NCBI GenBank assembly: GCA_029287305.1
Contig: JARFRJ010000075.1
Location: 1-6,514, forward strand
Direction of reading: 5' to 3'
DNA length: 6,514 nucleotides
From: Hyphomonas sp.
Lineage (GTDB): Bacteria; Pseudomonadota; Alphaproteobacteria; Caulobacterales; Hyphomonadaceae
Shown: piece by piece, positions 1 to 6,497 of the stretch
Layout of the letters: every line of letters begins with the position of its first letter
Numbering within the stretch: position 1 is the stretch's first letter
Notes under the pieces: generated by a model
Told to the model about the DNA's origin: nothing
The model's input: only the letters and a program-made list of their open reading frames with translations
Database searches by the model: none
Translations under genes and position numbers: made by a program

Positions 1-109
1 ATAATGATGAGCGCCCTAGCGCGAGCAAATGCCACTGGTTCGGGAACCGTGATGCGCGGCCATAGGCGGCATACCCCCCACCCAAAAGCTTGAGCAGCAC
101 ATGAAACAT
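1..109 (-). CDS. Possible 5' end of an unrecognised leftward gene (partial)
   Basis: An open frame runs leftward from an ATG at 109-107 to the window edge with no stop, giving about 36 codons (begins MFHVLLKLLGGGYAAYGRAS). In the same frame a TGA lies at 133-131, so the start must be downstream of that. The codons look ordinary for this genome and the N-terminus is hydrophobic followed by basic/aromatic residues. There is no good Shine-Dalgarno sequence in front of the ATG. I do not recognise a family. If real, it is transcribed divergently from the TonB-dependent receptor and the 110-432 gap is a shared control region. The opposite strand also has a short open stretch ending in TGA at 91-93, so chance openness is a serious alternative. 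Confidence 0.3.
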   Translation of the reverse strand, partial: MFHVLLKLLGGGYAAYGRASRFPNQWHLLALGRSSL

Positions 110-135
110 GCCGCTTAAAAACAGCCTACGTCAGA

Positions 136-160
136 CCCCAATTAAAAATGGGGGCATTTT
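136..160 (+). terminator. Weak candidate hairpin with short T-run
   Basis: CCCCA at 136-140 pairs with TGGGG at 149-153 around an A-rich 8-base loop, followed by G, C, A and four T at 157-160. The stem is only 5 bp and the T-run is short. No rightward gene clearly ends just upstream, so a terminator role is doubtful; it could equally be a structure in the leader of the possible leftward gene. Confidence 0.2.
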
Positions 161-310
161 ACCCTTGTGTCTACAAAGCCGCCCCGGCGCTTGGTTTTAC
201 CGCTCAATCAGAGCTGTCAGGTAGAAATCGATCTCTTTGCCTTTGGCGCGCGCTTTTACATGCGATAAAAATGCATCACTTAGGAAGTTATTTTTCTGCT
301 TGGTCGACAA

Positions 311-334
311 ATCCAACAATTATGGGTATTGGAT
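311..334. promoter_or_regulatory. Inverted repeat ATCCAA-N12-TTGGAT
   Basis: Perfect 6-bp arms at 311-316 and 329-334 are separated by 12 bases. It sits about 20 bases upstream of the candidate -35 element of the receptor gene, a usual place for an operator. No named regulator motif is recognised. Six-base arms can occur by chance in AT-rich DNA. Confidence 0.25.
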
Positions 335-346
335 ATTAACCAAATC

Positions 347-370
347 TAGAGCCTTGAGAATACAGCTCTA
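347..370. promoter_or_regulatory. Inverted repeat TAGAGC-N12-GCTCTA
   Basis: Perfect 6-bp arms at 347-352 and 365-370 again flank exactly 12 bases. The candidate -35 hexamer TTGAGA (354-359) lies in the spacer, so a protein bound here, or a hairpin in RNA started upstream, could affect receptor expression. No known regulator site is recognised. Confidence 0.25.
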
Positions 371-383
371 CTTTTAGGATATA
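354..383 (+). promoter_or_regulatory. Candidate sigma-70-type promoter for the TonB-dependent receptor
   Basis: TTGAGA at 354-359 resembles a -35 element. GATATA at 378-383 is a possible -10 element at 18-bp spacing; TATAAA at 382-387 is a better hexamer but is too far away (22 bp). The predicted 5' leader is about 45 nt. This rests on consensus matching by eye in AT-rich DNA. Confidence 0.3.
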
Positions 384-435
384 TAAAAATATACCTTCAC
401 TACATTCGGGAAACACTATTCAGGAAGCACTATTG

Positions 436-3162
436 ATGAGAAAAACAATTTTTAATCGCACATCCCTTACAGCGCTTGCACTGGCTATGGCCTGCGCACC
501 TGCCCTCGCCCAGGAAACTGTCCCGGTCAATGAGGGGGGCGCGGAGGAAGACGCCCGCACGCTCGAACGCGTGGTTGTCACAGGATCGCTTATTCGCCGT
601 CAGTCTCAAGCCGATCTGGCCTCCCCGCTCGATACATTCTCCAGCGTCGATCTGGACAATATTGGGGCGCAAAACCTGGCCGATCTGACCCAGACACTGA
701 CAATAAATACAGGCGCACAGAACAATCCCGACGCGTTTACACAAGGTGGCACAACCGGGACATCCAATATAAATTTGCGCGGCCTTGGCGTCGGCTCAAC
801 CCTCGTCCTGTTAAATGGCAAACGCCAAACCCTTTCTGCCGCGCCGACCAATGATGGTGTCAGCTTTGTCGACACCGCCTCCCTTGTGCCGTTGATCGCG
901 GTCGAACGTGTTGAAATTCTCAAAGATGGGGCCTCAACACTTTATGGATCAGACGCGGTGGCTGGTGTGGCCAATTTCATCACCCGTGAAGATTATGAGG
1001 GCGTTCTGTTCTCAGGTGATTATACTGTCCATGACAGTGAGGGGGATTATTCAGAATATAATCTCCAAGCTCTGGCGGGGAAAAGCTTCGGGAAATTTTC
1101 CATAATGGGCGCGGTCAGCTATCTGGACCGGACAGCTTTAACGACCGCAGAGCGGCGTTTGTCAGAAACCCTTGATGATGCGTCTTCACTTGGTAATCCC
1201 GGCGCCTTTTTTGGCGTTCCAGGGGTTCCGGCAGGGGCTCCCTTTATTGACCCGAATTGCGCCAATGTTGGCGGCATTCCCGGCCCGGCGAGCGCAGCCA
1301 CTGCGAGCCTAGTTCCATTAGGGATCGGTTTTTGCCGGTTTGACTTTGGCGACTTCTTTAACATTGTGCCCGAAGAGCAAAGGCTTTTGATCTATACTTC
1401 TGCCAAGCTTGAACTGAATGACACAACCCGCTTGAAAGCGGATTTCAGCCGTGCTGAAAACAGTGCTCTGCGCGGAAATTCTCCAACCTTCCCCTTCCTG
1501 CAGCTGGGTAAGGCCACAGTGCCGACCTTTAATCCTTTCAACCCCTTTGGGGCAAATCTGCTATTCTTTGGCCGGGCAAGTGGTATTGGCGGCGAGGTCT
1601 CGCCTTCCGATTATCAATCTAATACATGGCGCTTCTCGACAACTCTGGAAGGTGAGTTTGACAGCGAGCTCCTTAAGAATGCCAGCTATTCTTTAAGCTT
1701 GGTAAGGGCTGAGAATGACTTCGTTAACGTGACCGAAGATGTTGCGACCGACCGGTTTGGCTGCGCCCTGCGAGGGTTTAATATCTCCCCTGCATTTAAT
1801 GCCGCGACCGGCCTTGACTGTACCGCGTCCAATCCTTTCCTGACAGCCAATGGCTCGTCTATCCCCGCCGATGGCACATTCTTTAATCCTTTTGGCACCT
1901 CTATCGGTACGGGCGTCAATGATGCCCTGCTCGATTATGTCATACAGCCCTATATCTCTGATCGCGCATCCGATCTGACGGTTGTAGAAGGGGTCGTCAC
2001 CGGCGATGTCTATGACCTGCCTGCCGGTCCTGTGAGCGTGGCGCTTGGTACGCAATGGCGTCGGCAGGATATTTCTGCCAGTTTTGACGAGATTGCGTCC
2101 AATGATGGCTTTGCTTTTCTGATCGGGGATCAGGCCTTTGAGGGCTCTCAGAATGTCTATGCCCTGTTTGCGGAAGCGGCTGTGCCGCTTGCCGATTGGG
2201 CTGATTTGCAATTGGCGATCCGCTTTGAGGATTATGGGGGCTCGCTTGGCTCCACCGTTGATCCGAAGATCGCGCTCTTGCTCCGCCCGACAGAGGATAT
2301 ATCCCTGCGCGGTTCTTTCTCAACCTCCTTCCGGGCCCCGACCCCATTCCAGACAGACGGTCAGTCTACAACCTTGCAGCAAGTCAATGATCCTGTCGCG
2401 GGCGGGACGGCTTTCGTGGCTGTGCGTGCCGCCGGCAATACTGATCTGGCACCGGAAAATTCCATCGCCTATAATATTGGCGCAACATGGGAACCGGTCA
2501 GTGAGCTGCAATTCAATATTGACTATTTCAGCTTTGATTTTGACGATGCGATTGTTCAGACCGCCCCACAAGCGGTCCTAGATGCTAATCCAACCGGCCC
2601 TGCGATTATCCGCAGCCCTGCCGGCACAGTGGTTCAGATCAATAATGGCTTTGTCAATGCCGCCTCAATCAAAACCTCCGGCGTGGATTTCTCTGTCCGT
2701 TATAGCTATGAGACAGAGTTTGGTACATTCTCACCCAGCCTGATCGGGACCTATGTTCTGGATTATGAGCTGCAGCAAACAGCCAATGGTTCGAAAACCG
2801 ATGGCGCGGGCAACCGGAATTTCAGAAACTTTGGCTCACCTTCGCCGGAATGGCGCTTTAATGCCGGGCTTGAATACAGCTATGGCGCTCATGGGCTAAA
2901 CCTTTATGGTCGCTATATTGACAGCTATACAGACGATCAAAACGGCGATGTTGAAATTGAAAGCGATTTTCGCGTTGATGTTCAATATAGTCTGGCCGTC
3001 AATGAGTTGCTCGGCATTGCCAATATGGCACAGCTCACTGTCGGGGCCCGTAATGTCCTTGACGTTACTGCGCCTTATGTCTCCACCAATGGTGGGTTTG
3101 ACAGCCGGGTTGCCGACCCGCGTGGCCGACTGATCACAGTCGGACTTGACCTAGAATTTTAG
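436..3162 (+). CDS. TonB-dependent outer-membrane receptor
   Basis: This encodes an outer-membrane active transporter: a 22-strand barrel plugged by an N-terminal domain, powered by TonB-ExbB-ExbD. Residue numbers count from a TTG at 433; the adjacent ATG at 436 is the more likely start, with GGAA at 423-426 as ribosome binding site, and no other start lies in frame before a TGA at 355-357. A Sec signal peptide ends at about Ala26 (ALA/QE). A TonB-box-like ERVVVTGS lies at 45-52. The plug domain follows, with NINLRGLG at 112-119, LVLLNGKR at 124-131 and the conserved VERVEILKDGASTLYGSDAV at 157-176. The barrel runs from about 190 to the terminal Phe909, the usual BAM-recognition ending. NPFNPFG (367-373) is common in alphaproteobacterial receptors. 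Mature cysteines C276/C301 and C444/C463 may form two extracellular-loop disulfides. The size (~909 aa) is normal. The substrate cannot be told from sequence; iron siderophores, peptides or plant-derived compounds are all possible. Confidence 0.95.
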   Translation: MRKTIFNRTSLTALALAMACAPALAQETVPVNEGGAEEDARTLERVVVTGSLIRRQSQADLASPLDTFSSVDLDNIGAQNLADLTQTLTINTGAQNNPDAFTQGGTTGTSNINLRGLGVGSTLVLLNGKRQTLSAAPTNDGVSFVDTASLVPLIAVERVEILKDGASTLYGSDAVAGVANFITREDYEGVLFSGDYTVHDSEGDYSEYNLQALAGKSFGKFSIMGAVSYLDRTALTTAERRLSETLDDASSLGNPGAFFGVPGVPAGAPFIDPNCANVGGIPGPASAATASLVPLGIGFCRFDFGDFFNIVPEEQRLLIYTSAKLELNDTTRLKADFSRAENSALRGNSPTFPFLQLGKATVPTFNPFNPFGANLLFFGRASGIGGEVSPSDYQSNTWRFSTTLEGEFDSELLKNASYSLSLVRAENDFVNVTEDVATDRFGCALRGFNISPAFNAATGLDCTASNPFLTANGSSIPADGTFFNPFGTSIGTGVNDALLDYVIQPYISDRASDLTVVEGVVTGDVYDLPAGPVSVALGTQWRRQDISASFDEIASNDGFAFLIGDQAFEGSQNVYALFAEAAVPLADWADLQLAIRFEDYGGSLGSTVDPKIALLLRPTEDISLRGSFSTSFRAPTPFQTDGQSTTLQQVNDPVAGGTAFVAVRAAGNTDLAPENSIAYNIGATWEPVSELQFNIDYFSFDFDDAIVQTAPQAVLDANPTGPAIIRSPAGTVVQINNGFVNAASIKTSGVDFSVRYSYETEFGTFSPSLIGTYVLDYELQQTANGSKTDGAGNRNFRNFGSPSPEWRFNAGLEYSYGAHGLNLYGRYIDSYTDDQNGDVEIESDFRVDVQYSLAVNELLGIANMAQLTVGARNVLDVTAPYVSTNGGFDSRVADPRGRLITVGLDLEF

Positions 3163-3214
3163 CCTTTGGGCGTTTAAAGCGCTCTATTTTTCAGAATACA
3201 AGATCATAAACAAC

Positions 3215-3245
3215 AAAGCCTCGGCCATAGTGCCGGGGCTTTTTT
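3215..3245 (+). terminator. Intrinsic terminator of the TonB-dependent receptor gene
   Basis: GCCTCGGC (3218-3225) pairs with GCCGGGGC (3232-3239) as an 8-bp stem with one internal U-G wobble and a 6-base CATAGT loop. AAA before and TTTTTT (3240-3245) after extend the pairing and supply the T-run. It lies 53 bases beyond the receptor stop codon. On the opposite strand the same hairpin has an A-C mismatch but is followed by TTTGTTGTTT, so weaker termination of the convergent amidohydrolase transcript is possible. Confidence 0.85.
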
Positions 3246-3283
3246 ATGATTGGAGCCTTTTCAAATCCATGAGAACGCGTCGG

Positions 3284-3444
3284 TGCGCTGCCCGATCAGG
3301 CTTGCCGTTGCGCTGTCCGATCAGGCTTGTCGTCCAAGCTTGTCGTTGCGCTGTCCAATCAGGCTTATCGTTGCGTTGCCCAATCAGGCTTGTCGATAAG
3401 ACTTACCGCCCAAGCCTGCCTGCCAAGCCCGATCAGGCTTGCCG
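3284..3444. repeat. Degenerate ~25-bp direct repeats, five recognisable copies
   Basis: A unit of the form TGCGCTG-[CT]CC-[GA]ATCAGGCTTG-[CT]CG occurs at 3284-3307, 3309-3332, 3347-3370 and 3372-3395, with a fifth copy lacking its 5' part at 3429-3444. The ATCAGG cores are spaced 25, 38, 25 and 49 bases apart, so copies come as near-tandem pairs with partial units between them (for example CCAAGCTTGTCG at 3334-3345). The partial units contain both AGGCTTG and its reverse complement CAAGCCT. Copies differ at several positions, mostly transitions. No protein or RNA family is recognised. Confidence 0.75.
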
Positions 3445-3453
3445 ATCAAGCCT
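3435..3453. repeat. Perfect 7-bp hairpin at the end of the repeat patch
   Basis: AGGCTTG (3435-3441) and CAAGCCT (3447-3453) are exact reverse complements around a 5-base CCGAT loop. It lies about 50 bases beyond the stop codon of the leftward amidohydrolase gene, where a 3' transcript structure would be useful. No T-run follows on either strand, so it is not a standard intrinsic terminator; it may protect a 3' end or simply come from the repeat unit. Confidence 0.5.
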
Positions 3454-3501
3454 AGACGACCCACATAAATGTCGCCAATGCGGCTTTGTTTGAGATATGC
3501 C

Positions 3502-4971
3502 TTATTTACGATAATCCAGCGGGGGATCGCGGTCGCCCAAAAGAGACTGATACGTATAATCGGCCCCGCGCGCGGTTTCAAATTCTGCTTTGGCGGTTTC
3601 GATAAGTCCCGTTTCATCAGAGTAGAGGTCAATCGCCGTCAGGGTTAAGGCTTTGGCTGCCAAACGCGCGCCCTTAAAGCCAATCGACATGCCACTGGCG
3701 GCAACCGCTTGCCAGGAATGGGCAGAGGTTCCCGGAACCCATGCCGCCGTGCGCACACCCACTGTGGGCACAGTAATCGACACATCCCCGACATCTGTCG
3801 AGCCATAGCCAAGTGAAGTGGTGAAGGGTTCAATATCGCCCTCACTGCCGAGCGGCCTGTAAGGATCGGTAAAACTCTCATAAATTTCCTCAGCGAAAGC
3901 CTGCTCTGCCTCAGTATACTGAATGCCTCCAAGGGATTGTAAATTTTCATGCATGAGCCGGGCGAGGGTTTCATTGACGAAAACCGGATTATTGCCGTGT
4001 ATAATCTCCCAGTCGACCTCGGTTCCTGTGCCGAGCGCCGCGCCGCGTGCCGCATTTTCCAAGCGTGCCCAAATCGCCTCCACACCGTCGGGGCGCGGAT
4101 GGCGGACATAATAGAAAACTTCGGCAAAATCCGGCACGACATTGGGGGCACTGCCGCCAGAGGTAATCACATAATGCATGCGCGCATCCTGCGGGATATG
4201 TTCATGCATCATATTGGCCATCATATTCATCGCCTCAACACCATCCAGCGCAGATCGGCCGCGCTCTGGCGCTCCGGCGGCATGGGCAGATATCCCTTTA
4301 AAGCGAAACTTGGCCGACCGATTGGCAAGCGATGTCCGCGCAGAGGCGGAATTTCTATCCCCGGCATGCCAGTGCATAGCAATATCCACATCCTCAAAAA
4401 GACCCGCCCGCACCATATAGACTTTACCACTGCCCCCTTCTTCAGCCGGCGTGCCATAGAGGCGGATTGTACCCGGCGTCCCGGTAAGTTTCAACCATTC
4501 GCGGATTGCGATCGCTGCGCCGACGGAACCGGCGGCAAACAGATTATGTCCACAGGCATGGCCGGCATTCTTTCCTTCGATCGGCTCACGACGGGCACGA
4601 TCGCTTTGATTTATCCCCGGCAGAGCATCAAATTCGGCCAATATGGCAATGACAGGCCCGTCTGTTCCCCAGCTGGCCACAAAGGCGGTTGGGATATCCG
4701 CAACACCCGCCTCAATCTCAAACCCATTGGCGGCCAGATGATCCTGTAAAAGCTGTGTTGAGCGGGTTTCTTGATAGCCAAGTTCAGCCCATTCCCAAAG
4801 CTGACGGGCAATTCTAGGAATATCCGCCCCCTCATCCTCTATGAGCGCAAAAGCCGCGCCCGTCGGAGTTTTTTCGTTCTCGACCGCCTCCGTCTCTGAA
4901 TATGCGGGACCGGCCACTATAAGAGCGGCTGCGAATAGAACAAAAAGGGACATGCCAAATAGTCTGATCAT
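3502..4971 (-). CDS. Exported AbgB-like M20 amidohydrolase/peptidase
   Basis: This is a metal-dependent hydrolase of the M20 family, closest by eye to AbgB (p-aminobenzoyl-glutamate hydrolase subunit B); it should cleave an amide bond in a small N-acyl amino acid or peptide conjugate. Residues 1-25 form a Sec signal peptide (hydrophobic core at about 8-21, cleavage near AYS/ET), so the enzyme is probably periplasmic. Catalytic-domain motifs are EFDALPG (113-119), GHACGHN (137-143, metal-binding C140 and H142 by M20D analogy), PAEEGGSGK (175-183, catalytic E177 and metal E178), HWH (200-202) and SAHSWQ (416-421, late metal His H418). The lid/dimerisation domain starts near 219, with KGISAHAAGAPERGRSAL at 225-242. 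All key residues are present, and 489 aa fits AbgB (about 480) plus a leader. The ATG has a weak AAAGG eight bases upstream. It is convergent with the TonB-dependent receptor and follows etfA by 121 bp on the same strand. The true substrate is unknown. Confidence 0.9.
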   Translation of the reverse strand: MIRLFGMSLFVLFAAALIVAGPAYSETEAVENEKTPTGAAFALIEDEGADIPRIARQLWEWAELGYQETRSTQLLQDHLAANGFEIEAGVADIPTAFVASWGTDGPVIAILAEFDALPGINQSDRARREPIEGKNAGHACGHNLFAAGSVGAAIAIREWLKLTGTPGTIRLYGTPAEEGGSGKVYMVRAGLFEDVDIAMHWHAGDRNSASARTSLANRSAKFRFKGISAHAAGAPERGRSALDGVEAMNMMANMMHEHIPQDARMHYVITSGGSAPNVVPDFAEVFYYVRHPRPDGVEAIWARLENAARGAALGTGTEVDWEIIHGNNPVFVNETLARLMHENLQSLGGIQYTEAEQAFAEEIYESFTDPYRPLGSEGDIEPFTTSLGYGSTDVGDVSITVPTVGVRTAAWVPGTSAHSWQAVAASGMSIGFKGARLAAKALTLTAIDLYSDETGLIETAKAEFETARGADYTYQSLLGDRDPPLDYRK

Positions 4972-5092
4972 AGTCTAGGCCTTTATCTATTTGTATTTAT
5001 CTAACGCGTTTAGGGGGCATCCGACGGGGTGATTTATGGGCTGAAGATGGGGCATGAGCGCCCCAACCTTTTATGTGCTGAGTGGATAGAGC
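4972..5092. other. Gap between etfA and the amidohydrolase gene
   Basis: This 121-bp gap between two leftward genes should hold the end of the etf transcript and the start of the amidohydrolase transcript. A 6-bp hairpin at 5048-5065 (TGGGGC / GCCCCA, 6-base loop) is the only clear structure. The AT-rich stretch at about 4980-5005 could contain a -10 element for the amidohydrolase gene, but no paired -35 is convincing. Confidence 0.5.
5048..5065 (-). terminator. Candidate hairpin downstream of etfA
   Basis: TGGGGC (5048-5053) and GCCCCA (5060-5065) form a 6-bp GC-rich stem 27 bases past the etfA stop codon. Read leftward it is followed by TCTTC rather than a real T-run, so intrinsic termination would be weak. 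Read rightward it is followed by ACCTTTT, but no rightward gene needs terminating here. Confidence 0.3.
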
Positions 5093-6022
5093 CTAGATCG
5101 CCTCAATCAGTTCCGGCACCGCTTTGAATAAATCTGCCACCAGACCATAATCAGCGATCTGGAAAATCGGGGCTTCTTCATCCTTATTGATCGCAACAAT
5201 AATCTTGGAATCTTTCATTCCGGCCAGATGCTGGATCGCGCCGGAAATCCCGACCGCCACATAAAGATCTGGCGCCACGATCTTACCGGTCTGGCCAACC
5301 TGATAATCATTCGGCGCATAGCCCGCATCCACTGCGGCGCGGGACGCCCCCACAGCCGCGCCGAGCTTATCGGCCAAGGGTTCGATATATTTCTGGAAAT
5401 CTTCCTCAGAGCCAAGCGCGCGCCCACCAGAAACAATCGCTTTGGCCGCTGTCAATTCCGGACGATCTGATTTGGTCATTTCTTCAGAAACAAATTCAGA
5501 TTTACCCGCCCCTGTATCGGCTGAAATCACCTCTATATCGGCAGATCCATCTGTTGCGGCCGCCGCAAATGCCGTACCCCGCACGGTGACAACTTTCTTG
5601 GCATCGCTTGATCTCAGCGTCATAATTGCATTGCCGGCATAGATCGGGCGAACAAAAGTATCCTGACCTTCCAGCGCGATAATCTCAGAAATTTGCATGA
5701 CATCAAGCTTGGCAGCAATGCGCGGCGTGACATTTTTGCCCATTGTAGTCGCCGGGGCAAACAGGGCGTCATATCCCTCCATGAGCGGCAGAATAAGGGC
5801 TTCCATGGCCTCTGCCAATTGCTTTTTCAAAGGCGCTGCATCCGCATGCAGGACTTTACGGATACCGGAAATTTTCGCCGCTTCTGCAGCAGCAGCGCCA
5901 GCCCCTTCGCCGGCAATGAGCACATCAACATCGCCGCCAAAAGCCAAAGCGGCGGTAACAGTTTTATGCGTGGCATCGTTGAGATGATCATTCGTGTGAT
6001 CGGCAATGACGAGAACGGACAT
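5093..6022 (-). CDS. etfA: Electron transfer flavoprotein subunit alpha
   Basis: This is the alpha subunit of the soluble heterodimeric electron transfer flavoprotein, which accepts electrons from acyl-CoA and other dehydrogenases and passes them to ETF:ubiquinone oxidoreductase. The 309-aa length is standard for the non-bifurcating (group I) type, with no ferredoxin-like extension. The N-terminal alpha/beta domain spans about 1-185. The C-terminal FAD domain carries SGGRALG (198-204), [10 protein letters not shown] (225-234), QVGQTGK (241-247) and the alpha-subunit signature at 253-279 ([16 protein letters not shown], then IVAIN). T245 and H265 match the flavin-contacting Thr266 and His286 of human ETF-alpha. 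[20 protein letters not shown] (280-299) is the usual C-terminal block. The ATG overlaps the etfB stop (TAATG) and has a good ribosome binding site, CAGGAG, at 6030-6035, seven bases upstream. Confidence 0.97.
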   Translation of the reverse strand: MSVLVIADHTNDHLNDATHKTVTAALAFGGDVDVLIAGEGAGAAAAEAAKISGIRKVLHADAAPLKKQLAEAMEALILPLMEGYDALFAPATTMGKNVTPRIAAKLDVMQISEIIALEGQDTFVRPIYAGNAIMTLRSSDAKKVVTVRGTAFAAAATDGSADIEVISADTGAGKSEFVSEEMTKSDRPELTAAKAIVSGGRALGSEEDFQKYIEPLADKLGAAVGASRAAVDAGYAPNDYQVGQTGKIVAPDLYVAVGISGAIQHLAGMKDSKIIVAINKDEEAPIFQIADYGLVADLFKAVPELIEAI

Positions 6023-6497
6023 TAAATAGCTCCTGCAGTTTTAAGTTTTTCTACCAAAGTGGCGACATCATCGACTTTTTCACCAGCTTCGCGCACGGGC
6101 GGTTCGGTGACTTTTACAACGCTGAGACGCGGGGTAATATCGACACCAAAATCGGCTGGGGTTTTTTCATCTATCGGCTTGCGCTTGGCCTTCATAATAT
6201 TCGGCAAGGACGCATATCGCGGCTCATTTAAGCGTAAATCGGTTGTGACAATCGCCGGGGCCTGCAAGGAGACGGTTTGCAGCCCGCCATCAACTTCACG
6301 CATGACGCTAACCTTGCCCGCTTCAACCTTCACCTCAGAGGCGAATGTGCCTTGTGGCCAGCCGAGCAGCGCCGCCAGCATCTGGCCGGTCTGATTGCTG
6401 TCATCATCAATGGCCTGTTTACCGAGAATGACCAGATCAGGGCCTTCTGCCTCGGTGACGGCTTTGAGGATTTTTGCCACAGCGAGCGGTTCAACCG
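6022..6497 (-). CDS. etfB: Electron transfer flavoprotein subunit beta (N-terminus missing)
   Basis: This is the C-terminal ~158 residues of the ETF beta subunit; the family is about 250 aa, so roughly 90 N-terminal residues lie beyond the window. Visible motifs are [20 protein letters not shown] followed by GWPQGTFAS, then [20 protein letters not shown]. The leucine in SLPNI corresponds to Leu195 of the human recognition loop that docks onto partner dehydrogenases; the domain also binds structural AMP in known ETFs. The GTG at 6480-6478 is an internal Val codon, not the start: the codons before it read VEPLA, matching the family. Beyond 6497 the sequence is adapter, and the TAA at 6507-6505 is therefore artificial. 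The stop overlaps the etfA ATG by one base, indicating an etfBA operon with coupled translation. Confidence 0.95.
6030..6035 (-). promoter_or_regulatory. Ribosome binding site of etfA
   Basis: CAGGAG on the minus strand lies seven bases before the etfA ATG, inside the last codons of etfB. It fixes the etfA start at 6022 and, with the TAATG junction, lets terminating or newly loaded ribosomes start etfA, keeping the two subunits near 1:1. Confidence 0.75.

Larger units (their letters stand above)
110..432. other. Intergenic leader region upstream of the TonB-dependent receptor
   Basis: No convincing gene is seen here. The region becomes AT-rich from about 290, as expected for a promoter region. 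It holds a weak hairpin (136-153), two inverted repeats with 6-bp arms (311-334 and 347-370), a candidate promoter (354-383) and an imperfect 14-bp tandem duplication just before the receptor start (409-436). A 63-codon ATG frame at 148-339 has no family resemblance and no clear ribosome binding site, and is not called. Confidence 0.6.
3163..3501. other. Intergenic region between convergent genes
   Basis: No gene is supported here. It holds an intrinsic terminator (3215-3245), a patch of degenerate repeats (3284-3453) and a perfect 7-bp hairpin (3435-3453). Open frames through the repeats on either strand translate to low-complexity repeated peptides and are not called. Confidence 0.75.

Noticed and set aside
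37..48. tRNA T-arm-like GGTT-CGGG-AACC hairpin
   Set aside because: The loop is only four bases and no acceptor, anticodon arm or CCA end surrounds it; probably chance within a possible coding frame.
148..339. 63-codon rightward frame in the receptor leader
   Set aside because: No recognisable domain, no clear ribosome binding site, and it overlaps the AT-rich putative control region.
3284..3444. CRISPR array
   Set aside because: Units are degenerate, spacing is irregular (25-49 bases) and there are no unique spacers of constant length; no cas genes nearby.
3230..3493. Rightward 87-codon frame across the repeat patch
   Set aside because: It starts at a GTG inside the receptor terminator hairpin and encodes only repeat-derived peptide; no ribosome binding site or family resemblance.
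3949..4749. Long (266-codon) rightward frame antisense to the amidohydrolase
   Set aside because: It mirrors a gene with clear M20 motifs in the other strand; its own translation shows no family features.
6022..6480. etfB starting at GTG 6480 as a complete short protein
   Set aside because: Conserved family residues (VEPLA) continue in frame upstream of the GTG, and the protein would lack about 90 N-terminal residues; the gene is truncated by the contig end.
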